Below are positions 1 through 6,261 of a DNA stretch of 24,195 bases, piece after piece. The translations under genes and the position numbers were made by a program. The stretch's first letter is position 1. Each line of letters opens with the position of its first letter. The notes beneath the pieces are model-generated. The model ran no database searches and was not told the origin of the DNA. It was given only the letters and a program-made list of their open reading frames with translations. Origin of the DNA: JBQTHI01 sp052390035 (GTDB taxonomy: Bacteria; Actinomycetota; Acidimicrobiia; Spongiisociales; ZC4RG35); the NCBI GenBank assembly GCA_052390035.1, contig JBQTHI010000015.1, positions 1 to 24,195 of the forward strand, in the 5' to 3' direction.

Positions 1-7
1 CGTCGTC

Positions 8-649
8 TCATCCGGCGTCGAGTGCGGCGTTCCAGCGTTCGACGATCTCTTGCATGGTTACACCTCGGCTGACAACTAGACGATTGCCACTGTCTGCGGT
101 CTGGAAGTCGCCCTGATCTTCGGCGACGGGATCGTCACCGAACGCGAGCTTCAATGTCGAGTCGTCTGTCGTCCAGATGGCGACACCGCGGACGCCATCG
201 CTGACAATGATCGCGAAACTCACCGAACCATCCACGTGAGTAAATCTCACCGTATACGTGTCCGAGACGCCGAGGATCGCCTCCGCCGCCGGAGCGCTTT
301 CGATGATGTCGGTGTCGACGATGGTGGGCACCTCACGTTCGAGGAGGACACGCATCAGATCGACGGTCGGTGGCTGTGGTAGCTGGTCGAACCGTTGGTT
401 GGCTTCGACGAGCTGGTCGAACTCGATCTGACCAACAGTCTCGCCTTGGAGATCGTAGGCGGTGAGGGTGGCGCCACTCGATAGCTGGGACCGGGGGAAG
501 GCAACCGCCCCACCGGAGGGAACCTGCCAAGCTGCATTGTCGTGTTCGGCGAAGGCCACCACCGCGGTTCCCTCGCGTACTAGCCACACAGCGGGAGAGA
601 ATTCCTGGTCGGAAAGCGCCTGGAACCCCTCTCCGACGCAGGACATCAC
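8..649 (-). CDS. Hypothetical protein, about 213 aa
   Basis: I do not recognise this protein. It is a complete open frame whose TGA lies just inside the window edge. The start is either a GTG at 647-649 or the adjacent ATG at 644-646; the frame is closed by a stop at 668-670, so it cannot extend much further. The product is acidic and looks soluble, with no signal peptide or membrane segment. Its composition (regular hydrophobic strands, many Val, Ala, Asp and Glu, few Lys) is that of a genuine GC-rich actinobacterial protein, and the opposite frames look like noise. The N-terminal half (about residues 15-75) and the C-terminal half (about 110-200) both look beta-rich. The frame begins right next to a decayed methyltransferase, so it may itself have lost an N-terminal part. 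No function is assigned. Confidence 0.6.
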   Translation of the reverse strand: MMSCVGEGFQALSDQEFSPAVWLVREGTAVVAFAEHDNAAWQVPSGGAVAFPRSQLSSGATLTAYDLQGETVGQIEFDQLVEANQRFDQLPQPPTVDLMRVLLEREVPTIVDTDIIESAPAAEAILGVSDTYTVRFTHVDGSVSFAIIVSDGVRGVAIWTTDDSTLKLAFGDDPVAEDQGDFQTADSGNRLVVSRGVTMQEIVERWNAALDAG

Positions 650-689
650 CCCGGATTCGAGTCCAGCTCATAACACCGTGTCGTTTTCG

Positions 690-963
690 CTAGTCGCTAC
701 CACAACCGGCATGACCTTCCGGAAGCCCGTCGTCGAGGTCGACAACCTCGAATCGACACCGGTCCCCGACGCCTGACGGCCGGGCTAGCTCTCGTGCCAG
801 CTCGATTGCCACTGGTGAGACCGTCGACGCCCCAATAATCCAGGTAGACGGCGCCACGGCCTCGACCGCAGGCGAGTTCGAGAGCATGCCCTTTTGGGCA
901 GCAGATGTTGAAGGGGCCAACGACGGGACTAGGAGGTGGGTCCGCGAGCTCCGAGGCCAACAA
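690..963 (-). pseudogene. Class I SAM-dependent methyltransferase remnant, frameshifted
   Basis: Reading the minus strand, one frame encodes motif I of a class I methyltransferase (ALELACGRGRGAVYL, then YWGVD). It turns into nonsense just after 'GVD', and the neighbouring frame carries the expected continuation (VSPVAIELARELA, then RCRFEVVDLDDGLPEG). Removing one C of the CC at about 821-822 on the plus strand joins the two into a coherent stretch of about 75 residues. This is therefore a gene broken by a single-base insertion. After LPEG the expected post-motif residues are missing and stops follow, and the N-terminus is also short, so the copy is truncated at both ends. The family methylates small molecules or proteins; the substrate cannot be told. 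A sequencing error could explain the frameshift but not the missing ends. Confidence 0.6.
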
Positions 964-1299
964 TGCCTACGATCGGCCCCGCTCACGTCTTGGATCCAAC
1001 GGCCACCCGCGTTGATCATCATGAGGCGCACCCCCAGCGTGAGCAAGATGTGCCGTTCGGCGTCGTTGGGCGATTTGAGCGTTCGGGTTCGGGATCTGGT
1101 GATTGGAGCGGGCGAGGTCCGACCCTGCGAGCAGGCGGGATGTGTGACTAGCGTTGCCGTTGTCGTAAGCCTTCGCGAGGAGGTGCGATGTGAACAACCG
1201 CAAGCTGCACTCCGCCCCTCGCTCCGAGCCGCTGAATCGCAGCCGCGTCTGCGCTGGCTCGGCGAGAGGCACTCCACCCCACGACAAGAGGAGTGTCCA
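964..1299. other. Gene-free stretch upstream of the GNAT gene
   Basis: About 335 bases lie between the methyltransferase remnant and the acetyltransferase start. The acetyltransferase frame is open across it, but the translation is rich in Arg, Cys and Ser without domain-like pattern, and a good ribosome site and GTG mark the true start at 1300. No RNA gene or convincing promoter was seen. It is probably intergenic or decayed DNA. Confidence 0.45.
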
Positions 1300-1734
1300 G
1301 TGTCGTCAACATCGAATCCCGTCACACTCGAATGGCGGGGCACCTTCACCAACTCCGAGGTCAACCAACTGCACGCTGAAGTGTTCCAAACCCGTCTGTT
1401 CGAGGACACCGAGTGGAACTGGCGAGAGCTCACCCAGCGGCACAGCCTGGGCTGGGTGACCGCCCGCCGGCACATGACACTTGTGGGATTCGTCAACGTG
1501 CTGTGGGACGGCCTCGTCCATGCTTGGATCCAGGATGTCATGGTCGCGATCCAGGCACGGCACCAGGGCATCGGTGTCGGACTCGTTCACGCCGCACGGC
1601 ATGGCGCCGCCCGTGCCGGTTGCGAGTGGCTCCATGTCGACTTCGAGGATGATTTAAAGGCGTTCTATCTTGACGCATGCGGGTTCGAGAGCACGAATGG
1701 TGGGCTCATGGCGCTCGAGCGGTGGCGAGAGTGA
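1300..1734 (+). CDS. GNAT family N-acetyltransferase
   Basis: A protein of about 144 aa with the GNAT fold: an acetyl-CoA dependent N-acetyltransferase, probably cytoplasmic, substrate unknown. The beta4 segment 'WIQDVMVAI' is followed by the acetyl-CoA pyrophosphate loop 'QARHQGIGVGL' (the Q-x-x-G-x-G motif). The C-terminal 'KAFYLDACGFES' is the usual Y-x-x-x-G-F ending. The start is taken as GTG 1300 because AAGAGGAG at 1286-1293 sits 6 bases upstream; the frame is open further 5' but its translation there is not protein-like. The length is normal for the family. No partner gene is adjacent: a methyltransferase remnant lies upstream and a reductase downstream. Family assignment is firm. Confidence 0.85.
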   Translation: MSSTSNPVTLEWRGTFTNSEVNQLHAEVFQTRLFEDTEWNWRELTQRHSLGWVTARRHMTLVGFVNVLWDGLVHAWIQDVMVAIQARHQGIGVGLVHAARHGAARAGCEWLHVDFEDDLKAFYLDACGFESTNGGLMALERWRE

Positions 1735-2088
1735 TCAGAGTACGGAGATCATCCATAGCAGGCTGGGTGGGCACGGCGAGTGTCCGGGAACGGATCCGGA
1801 TGTGCCGATATCGGGCTAAGTCAAAATGTGCGATTCGACAACAGATTGATCGATCTAGTGCGGGTGTCTCCCCCCTTCGTAGAACCACGCCGCGACCAGG
1901 TCGGTCCCGGCATGTGACGCCGAGTTTCGTTGTCTTCACCCTCGCAACCCCCTCGCCAAAGTCGTAAAAGTCTCTTTGTTGATTCCGGGGCTTCGGATTC
2001 GTACTTAAGGTGAACATTGCCACCACGGTGCCAAGGCGAGCCCCGGCGGCGGGCTGCAACCGTCTCGCCCCCCAAAAGGAGAAAAAGA
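1735..2088. other. Gene-free stretch between GNAT and reductase genes
   Basis: About 350 bases without a convincing gene; the open frames on both strands have no recognisable domain. A weak promoter-like pair for the downstream reductase is visible at 1979-2007: TTGATT, a 17-base spacer and TACTTA. The -10 match is poor, so this is only a suggestion. Confidence 0.35.
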
Positions 2089-2682
2089 ATGCAGCAACTA
2101 TTAGTGGACTTCATCACCTCACTGGACGGCTACGCGGCGGCAGAAGGCTGGCCCGGGTTGTGGGGGCTCGAGGGCCCTGAGTATCTCGCCTGGCTCGGCG
2201 AGCAGCCCGAACGCGACTACACGATCTTGATGGGAGCGAACACGTACCGGCTGATGTACGGATTCGCCGCCCAGGCCGAGGCGCCGGAATCGGACCTGAG
2301 ACCCGATGAGGACGCCGCTTTTGCAGAGCTCACCAACGCATCGAAGGTGGTGTTCTCCTCGACGCTGCAGGACCCGTTGCAGTGGGCCAATACCCGGTTG
2401 GTCAGCGGGGATGCGGTCGAGTCTGTAAGAGCGATGAAAAGGGAAGGCACCAGCCCGATGCGCACGCTCGGCAGCCTCACCTTGTGTCGATCGCTCCTCG
2501 AGGTCGGTCTGGTGGACCGTTTCCGGGTGGTCGTTTTCCCGGTTATCACCGGGAGCACCGGCTACGACCGGATCTACGACGGGTATCCCGATGTCACCCT
2601 CGACATGATTACCAGTCGCACCTTCGACGGCCGACTCCAGCTGCTGGAGTATGTCCCCACAGTGCTCACGAGCGCTGGCTAA
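2089..2682 (+). CDS. RibD C-terminal / dihydrofolate reductase-like protein
   Basis: A 197-aa protein of the RibD-C/DHFR-like superfamily, NADPH-dependent reductases common in Actinobacteria and mostly uncharacterised. It opens with the family signature 'VDFITSLDGYAA' (residues about 5-16). 'YTILMGANTYRLM' and 'KVVFSSTL' follow in the middle, and 'TLGSLTLCRSLLEVGLVDRFRVVVFPVITGSTG' forms the usual C-terminal core. The start is ATG 2089, preceded by a strong ribosome site (AAAGGAGAAA at about 2075-2084). The frame is open upstream but reads as noise there. The usual nucleotide-binding 'GS' pair is present in 'LGSLTL'. It stands alone, followed by two hairpins that could end the transcript. The reaction is unknown; a role in riboflavin synthesis is unlikely because the deaminase half is absent. 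Confidence 0.85.
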   Translation: MQQLLVDFITSLDGYAAAEGWPGLWGLEGPEYLAWLGEQPERDYTILMGANTYRLMYGFAAQAEAPESDLRPDEDAAFAELTNASKVVFSSTLQDPLQWANTRLVSGDAVESVRAMKREGTSPMRTLGSLTLCRSLLEVGLVDRFRVVVFPVITGSTGYDRIYDGYPDVTLDMITSRTFDGRLQLLEYVPTVLTSAG

Positions 2683-2690
2683 CAACCATA

Positions 2691-2716
2691 CCCGAGCGAT
2701 CTGTGCCGATCTCGGG
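2691..2716 (+). terminator. Possible terminator hairpin after the reductase gene
   Basis: CCCGAG-C-GATC at 2691-2701 can pair with GATCTCGGG at 2708-2716 around a TGTGCC loop, with a small bulge. It begins 8 bases after the reductase stop. No U-tract follows, so it would be a Rho-assisted or 3'-end-stabilising hairpin. Confidence 0.35.
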
Positions 2717-2742
2717 GGGTCGCTGATAACGGCGGATGTGCG

Positions 2743-2760
2743 CGAGATCTGTCGATCTCG
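2743..2760 (+). repeat. Second, related hairpin (CGAGATC-TGTC-GATCTCG)
   Basis: A perfect 7-bp inverted repeat with a 4-base loop. It shares the GATCTGT...CGATCTCGG core with the hairpin at 2691-2716, so the two look like a tandem pair of related elements about 50 bases apart. Confidence 0.45.
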
Positions 2761-2796
2761 GATGGAGTCAGCTAGGTGACCGGACTCTGAGGGGGA

Positions 2797-2994
2797 CTAG
2801 CCAGCAAAGGACCAGTTGGCTTTGCCCGCTTCCGCACGTCCAGGTTCCTGCATCACATACCTGGGTCCCGGCTTCTTTCGCGTGGCGAAGATGACGCTTC
2901 CGAGAATCGCGAGGAGTAGAAGGCCGATGAGGTCCCCATTACGGGTCAGGTCTCCTCGGGGTCGCGATCGCCGTGGCGGTGCACAACCTTCCAC
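2797..2994 (-). CDS. Possible small single-pass membrane protein
   Basis: A short frame (at most 65 aa) containing a clear transmembrane segment, 'LIGLLLLAILGSVIFATRKK', with positive residues on its C-terminal side and a hydrophilic tail of about 27 residues. The only visible start is a GTG inside the upstream SnoaL-like fragment, and there is no good ribosome site. It may be the tail of a once longer protein. Kept because the hydrophobic run is unlike the surrounding noise frames. Not recognised. Confidence 0.25.
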   Translation of the reverse strand: MEGCAPPRRSRPRGDLTRNGDLIGLLLLAILGSVIFATRKKPGPRYVMQEPGRAEAGKANWSFAG

Positions 2995-3215
2995 TCGCCG
3001 TCCTCGCGTCGGTAGACCTGGGTTACGCGCAGCACGTAGCCGCTGGGCTCCCCGTCGACGCTCGTCGACGTGATCTCACGGTGGACGGTGTAGGCGAGGT
3101 CGCCGCTGACGTCCGCCGCGACCAGGTCGATAGCACTCGATTGACAGTTGAAGGAAGCAACGTCACTTCGGTGTTGTTGGGGCGGGCCACCGAGTAAGCA
3201 CCGGGTATCGGTCAC
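2946..3215 (-). pseudogene. SnoaL-like/DUF4440 (NTF2 fold) C-terminal fragment
   Basis: The last 60 or so residues match the C-terminal half of small SnoaL/ketosteroid-isomerase-like proteins: 'VAADVSGDLAYTV', then 'YVLRVTQVYRREDGEW' and 'KVVHRHGD'. The first about 27 residues ('MTDTRCLLGG...') do not look like the family, and the N-terminal helices expected in a protein of about 130 aa are not found in any minus-strand frame up to 3330. I read this as a 5'-truncated remnant. It could still be translated from the ATG at 3215, but would lack half the NTF2 cone. Its 3' end overlaps the small membrane frame. Confidence 0.5.
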
Positions 3216-3326
3216 CCCCCTCGAGCGACCCTGGTACGTGCTTCATCGGGAGGGCCCGCTCCCGCCGAGCGCCGTGAGCTTTCTCCACTTCGTCGAGCAG
3301 ATCGGTTCGCTAGGTTCGGCCAAACC

Positions 3327-3626
3327 ATGAGCCGAGTAATGAGCGTGCTGGACGCCCAGGTGGCCGAAGATGAGTGGGAGGGGCTCACCGAGGGATACCG
3401 GTCTATTGCCAGAGGGTCGGAGGTGGTGTCGCCGGTGGTCGAGACCTTCCTGCTGCAGAGCACCGACGATCGGACACTTTGGAGGATCGCCACGATCTGG
3501 GAGAGCCGGGAGGCCCTCGATGAGTACCTGCGGTCGGTGGAAACCCCAGCAGGCCGTCTGATCTTTCAAGGTGCCGGCGCCGAGCCGACTCTGTCCGTCT
3601 GGGAAGTCGCCGCCAAGGCGCCCTGA
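3327..3626 (+). CDS. Small ABM-like (antibiotic biosynthesis monooxygenase fold) protein
   Basis: A 99-aa protein with the dimeric ferredoxin-like pattern of ABM-domain proteins. A first beta strand 'SVLDAQVAEDEW' is followed by a helix 'EGLTEGYRSIA'. Then come 'VVETFLLQSTDDRTLWRIATIWESREALDEYLRS' (the typical F-L-L-x-S-x-D-x-x-x-W-R-I-x-x-x-W-x-S-x-E-A-L stretch) and a last strand 'PTLSVWEVAA'. Proteins of this type include small monooxygenases and many of unknown role; no catalytic function can be read off. Two starts are possible, ATG 3327 and ATG 3339, neither with a clear ribosome site. It stands alone on the plus strand. Confidence 0.65.
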   Translation: MSRVMSVLDAQVAEDEWEGLTEGYRSIARGSEVVSPVVETFLLQSTDDRTLWRIATIWESREALDEYLRSVETPAGRLIFQGAGAEPTLSVWEVAAKAP

Positions 3627-4179
3627 CCAAAGCCCTGGCTGGGAGCAAATATCGGCATCGCGTGCCATGCCGATCCTATACATTCCGAATTTCAATTGGT
3701 TGTCCCGGGTTGGCAAGGGGATGAGGGAGAGGGTTTGTTCCTGGCCGTTCCGGTTCCTAGCAATGAGGCGAGGGGCTTCGTACTGGTTGTTCGCGCTTGG
3801 TTGCGCCGACAGCCGGCTGCGAGAGGCTGCCCGAGGACCCGGAGGTTGAGGGGGAGTGGGGTCCCCTGGCGGTTCTGCCGTTTGGCGGTGCTGATATGGC
3901 ACGAAACGAAGGCGTCATCGCATCACCAACACATGCGTGTTCCTCAACTCTCGTTGCCAAGACATCCTCCTTCTGTGGCCGGATGTGCACACCACCTGGG
4001 AGGCTGAGCCGCGAGCAATTGTGTTCGAGCGGATCGAGGGGAGCCGGACGAGGTCCCATCGCCGATCGGCTCGGCCACGGACGCACCCGCACTGTGCTTT
4101 ACGGCTACGGCCACCTATACGAGGGCCCGATCAAGCCGCCATGGCCTCGAAACCCTTGCCCCGCAACGGTTCTTTGTAG
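3627..4179. other. Gene-free stretch of about 550 bases
   Basis: Open frames exist on both strands but none reads like a protein. They are Arg/Ser/Pro-rich, overlap one another and have no ribosome site. The only structure seen is an 8-bp perfect inverted repeat, ATCGGCAT at 3651-3658 and ATGCCGAT at 3667-3674, about 25 bases after the ABM-like gene. It has no T-tract. This may be decayed DNA. Confidence 0.5.
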
Positions 4180-4252
4180 TGGGCGTTGACGGGCTCGAAC
4201 CGCCGACCTCTTCCTTGTAAGGGAAGCGCTCTACCAGCTGAGCTAAACGCCC
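4180..4252 (-). tRNA. tRNA-Val (anticodon UAC)
   Basis: The minus strand folds into a complete cloverleaf. The acceptor stem is GGGCGTT pairing with AACGCCC. The D-arm is TTAGCTCAGCTGGTAGAGC. The anticodon stem CTTCC/GGAAG encloses the loop CTTACAA, giving U33 and anticodon TAC (valine, GUA). The T-arm contains GGTTCGAGCC. The discriminator base is A at 4180. The 3' CCA is not encoded (the next bases are CTA), so it must be added enzymatically. No terminator is obvious downstream. Confidence 0.96.
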
Positions 4253-4710
4253 GAGCCTCAAGGCGTGGCACGGATGAGGTTACCCAGACCCCATCGCCGT
4301 CATGGTGGTCAGGTCATGGGGCGACCTGCACTTCGAGGTGGAGCATCCGGACACCTCGCCCTGACGGCCCGCAAGCATCGAAGGTCTCGAATAGCCGGAG
4401 ATCGTTTTCCAACAGGGCCGCTATTGAAGGCAAGCTTGGCGCCCCAGCCCAGGTCGCACCAGGCTCACCGCCAACCAACACTTGGGCTTTCCACCTTCTT
4501 CGCTAGCTGCGCCGTATCCGACCAACGCCGCCCGGGCCAGAACGGATCCCGGGGCTAATCACGAGTGAACCCTTAGAAATGGTTCGCCCGGCCCGGATGC
4601 AACGTTCAACTTTGCCGCTAAGAGCGCCGATAGTGGGGGCGAGCCAGAAAAGGGGCATCGCCTCGGCTCTGGTGACTCCGTTTTCTAGCTGAACAGTGGG
4701 TTTGCGCCGA
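4253..4710. other. Divergent intergenic region between tRNA-Val and the sigma factor gene
   Basis: About 455 bases separate the two divergently transcribed genes. No frame here looks coding. It should contain the promoters of both genes. Apart from the weak tRNA promoter I could not identify a convincing sigma70-type pair for the sigma gene. Confidence 0.4.
4277..4304 (-). promoter_or_regulatory. Possible promoter of tRNA-Val
   Basis: On the minus strand a TAACCT box (4277-4282) lies 24 bases before the mature tRNA, and a CATGAC box (4299-4304) lies 16 bases further upstream. The -10 is fair and the -35 is poor. Position relative to the tRNA is the main support. Confidence 0.25.
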
Positions 4711-5634
4711 ATGAGCAGGTTTATCGAAGGGGATTCCAGCGAAGAGGCGATCCGCCAATACCTGGACGGTATTGGCACCTACGCCCTGTTGTCGGCCGAT
4801 GAGGAGGTGGTGCTGGCCAAGTCCATCGAACGGGTCCAGCGGGCCGAATCGGCCCTGGAAGAAGCCACCACCGACCGTCGCAACCAGTTGATGAAGATCA
4901 TCGATCAGGGCGAAGCCGCCCGGCGGCGTTTCATCCAATCCAATCTGCGGTTGGTGGTCAGCATCGCCAAGCGCTACCCGAACTCGGGACTTCCGTTTCT
5001 CGATCTGATCCAAGAGGGCAACCTCGGACTGATCCGCGCGGTTGAGAAGTTCGAATACCGCAAGGGCTTCAAGTTCTCCACCTACGCCACGTGGTGGATA
5101 CGCCAGGCAATCACCCGGGCCATCGCCGACAAGAGCCGCACCATCCGGGTCCCGGTCCACATGATGGACACCATCACCCAGATGCAAACGGCCGAGAACA
5201 CGCTCATCAAACGCTTGGGTCGCGTTCCGAACGATGCTGAGATCGCCGAGGAGGCAGGCCTCACCGTCGCCAAGGTTCGGGAGGCAAAGCGGGTGGCACC
5301 AGAGCCGATCTCCCTATTCGAACCGATGGGTGAGGACAACGCGACCATCGGTGACTTCATCGAAGACAAAGAAGCCACCGCACCCTTCGAACTGGTCGTC
5401 GCCCGGATGAACCAGGAGGACCTGCGCATTGTCCTCTCCCGACTCAACGAGCGGGAACGGGCGGTGATCGAGATGCGGTACGGTCTCGGAACAGAGGAGC
5501 CCAAGACCCTCGACGAGGTTGGCCGCCACTTCAACGTCACCCGCGAGCGGATCCGCCAGATCGAGTCGAAGGCCCTCGCCAAGATGCGCCATCCCACCAA
5601 CCCGGCCAAGCTCCGCCGCCTAGCGGTCAGCTAA
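4711..5634 (+). CDS. RNA polymerase sigma factor, SigA/SigB (sigma70 group 1/2) type
   Basis: A sigma70-family factor of about 307 aa that directs RNA polymerase to promoters. It lacks the long acidic region 1.1 of many primary sigmas, starting directly with region 1.2 ('SSEEAIRQYLDGIGTYALLSADEE'). Region 2 holds 'IQSNLRLVVSIAKRY', 'FLDLIQEGNLGLIRAVEKFEY' and the -10-recognition 'FSTYATWWIRQAI'. Region 3 starts at 'RTIRVPVHM'. Region 4 ends in the helix-turn-helix 'LDEVGRHFNVTRERIRQIE' and 'SKALAKMRHP'. The C-terminal tail resembles the mycobacterial principal sigma SigA more than SigB, including the His-Pro pair that in SigA contacts WhiB proteins. The start is ATG 4711 or GTG 4696; neither has a clear ribosome site. 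It is convergent with a whiB7-like gene. Confidence 0.93.
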   Translation: MSRFIEGDSSEEAIRQYLDGIGTYALLSADEEVVLAKSIERVQRAESALEEATTDRRNQLMKIIDQGEAARRRFIQSNLRLVVSIAKRYPNSGLPFLDLIQEGNLGLIRAVEKFEYRKGFKFSTYATWWIRQAITRAIADKSRTIRVPVHMMDTITQMQTAENTLIKRLGRVPNDAEIAEEAGLTVAKVREAKRVAPEPISLFEPMGEDNATIGDFIEDKEATAPFELVVARMNQEDLRIVLSRLNERERAVIEMRYGLGTEEPKTLDEVGRHFNVTRERIRQIESKALAKMRHPTNPAKLRRLAVS

Positions 5635-5657
5635 ACGACGCATCGGCGACAGGCCGG

Positions 5658-5960
5658 TTAGGCCGACCTGACCAGTTCGAGCAATTCGGAACGGTTGGCT
5701 TCTACCGGGAGGTGGGCTTCCCCCTGCCGAGGTCGGCCCCTCCCCCGCTTTCGATGGAAGGCCTGCCCGTCCCAGAAGATCACGCCACCCCAGACCCCCC
5801 AATCCAAACCCTCGCGTAGGGCGAGTTTCAGGCAGGGAATCCGGACTTCGCAACGTTCGCATATGGCCTGTGCAGCAGCCAGCTCCTCGGGCCTCTCCGA
5901 AAAGAACAACTCGTGTTGTCCGCTGGCCACACATCTTCCGTTCTTCAAAACCTGGTTCAT
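5658..5960 (-). CDS. whiB7: WhiB-family [4Fe-4S] transcriptional regulator, WhiB7 type
   Basis: A 100-aa WhiB-like protein. The four cluster-binding cysteines are Cys10, Cys34, Cys37 and Cys43, the last three forming the canonical C-x2-C-x5-C. The beta-turn G-V-W-G-G is at residues 55-59, and a basic AT-hook-like tail 'KRGRGRPR' sits at about 71-78. The sequence from GVWGG through an acidic/aromatic stretch to R-G-R-P-R is the layout of WhiB7, the Actinobacteria-specific activator of intrinsic antibiotic resistance, which binds SigA region 4 and places its AT-hook next to the -35 box. The start is ATG 5960 with GGAAGAGG at about 5966-5973. The open frame continues upstream through a terminator, so longer starts are unlikely. 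The leader carries promoter, upstream ORF and terminator. The C-terminal tail (about 20 residues after the hook) is longer than in M. tuberculosis. Confidence 0.88.
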   Translation of the reverse strand: MNQVLKNGRCVASGQHELFFSERPEELAAAQAICERCEVRIPCLKLALREGLDWGVWGGVIFWDGQAFHRKRGRGRPRQGEAHLPVEANRSELLELVRSA

Positions 5961-5986
5961 CTCGTCCTCTTCCAAGTTGGGGCGGC

Positions 5987-6021
5987 CCAACAAAAAGCCG
6001 CCGATTTTGCACTTCGGCGGC
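5987..6021 (-). terminator. Intrinsic terminator/attenuator in the whiB7 leader
   Basis: On the minus strand GCCGCCGA (6014-6021) pairs perfectly with TCGGCGGC (5997-6004) around a 9-base loop and is followed at once by TTTTTGTT. This is a textbook intrinsic terminator, yet it lies only about 25 bases before the whiB7 start and about 30 bases after the upstream ORF stop. It would therefore end leader transcripts before the gene unless it is disrupted. Leader attenuators of this kind are described for whiB7 in other Actinobacteria. Confidence 0.85.
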
Positions 6022-6071
6022 CTTGATGAGGACTTGTTCCGTTGAGGAATGTCACTCGATAGAAAGCCGCC
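6016..6071 (-). promoter_or_regulatory. Candidate antiterminator pairing in the whiB7 leader
   Basis: GGCGGCTTT (6063-6071, within the last codons of the upstream ORF) can pair with AAGGCCGCC (6016-6024, the 5' arm of the terminator): nine pairs including one G-U. This structure and the terminator are mutually exclusive. A ribosome near the upstream ORF stop would cover the first segment and favour termination. Confidence 0.5.
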
Positions 6072-6186
6072 TTTGAGGGGTAACCACCCCGCCGGTGGGG
6101 GAACTGGTGTTCCACGCCCGCGAGGAGACAACTCCGAACTGGAGCTGGTCAAAGAGAATCAGCATGTTTCTCACAATGTCTCTCAC
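6052..6186 (-). CDS. whiB7 upstream ORF (leader peptide)
   Basis: A short ORF in the whiB7 leader, 44 codons from the GTG at 6186 or 37 codons from the ATG at 6165, ending in TGA at 6052-6054. AAGAGG lies 8 bases before the GTG, giving it a usable ribosome site. The peptide starts 'VRDIVRNMLILFDQLQFG' and ends 'QRRLSIE'. It is not membrane-like and matches no family I know. Its position between a good promoter and an intrinsic terminator argues that translation of this ORF, rather than the peptide, is what matters: the codons R-R-L-S near its end contain the antiterminator segment. By analogy with mycobacterial whiB7, ribosome-targeting drugs would stall translation here and allow whiB7 transcription. 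Confidence 0.6.
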   Translation of the reverse strand: MRDIVRNMLILFDQLQFGVVSSRAWNTSSPTGGVVTPQRRLSIE

Positions 6187-6216
6187 CTGGGCGGCCTCTT
6201 TTCCACTGACCGTTGC

Positions 6217-6254
6217 ACAGTACGGCGTCGGATCGGCGAGTGTCAAGGTTATTT
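6217..6254 (-). promoter_or_regulatory. whiB7 promoter with AT-rich box next to -35
   Basis: On the minus strand a perfect -35 TTGACA (6241-6246) is followed after 18 bases by TACTGT (6217-6222) as -10. Two bases upstream of the -35 lies AAATAA (6249-6254) in otherwise GC-rich DNA. WhiB7-dependent promoters are known to carry an AT-rich patch just upstream of the -35 for the AT-hook, so this looks like an autoregulated whiB7 promoter. It begins within 10-20 bases of the pgi stop codon. Confidence 0.7.
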
Positions 6255-6261
6255 GCCGCCT

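Noticed and set aside
886..1299. Long N-terminal extension of the GNAT protein
   Set aside because: The translation is not protein-like, and a good ribosome site precedes GTG 1300 at the normal family start.
690..1571. A single 293-aa minus-strand protein
   Set aside because: Most of it is antisense to the GNAT gene. Only the last part is meaningful, and that belongs to the frameshifted methyltransferase remnant.
3797..4189. Plus-strand 130-aa gene before the tRNA
   Set aside because: Low-complexity Arg/Ser/Pro translation, no ribosome site, and its end runs into the tRNA gene.
5961..6152. Upstream extension of the whiB7 protein
   Set aside because: The frame is open, but it passes through an intrinsic terminator and the upstream-ORF region. 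A ribosome site precedes ATG 5960, and WhiB7 proteins start near there.
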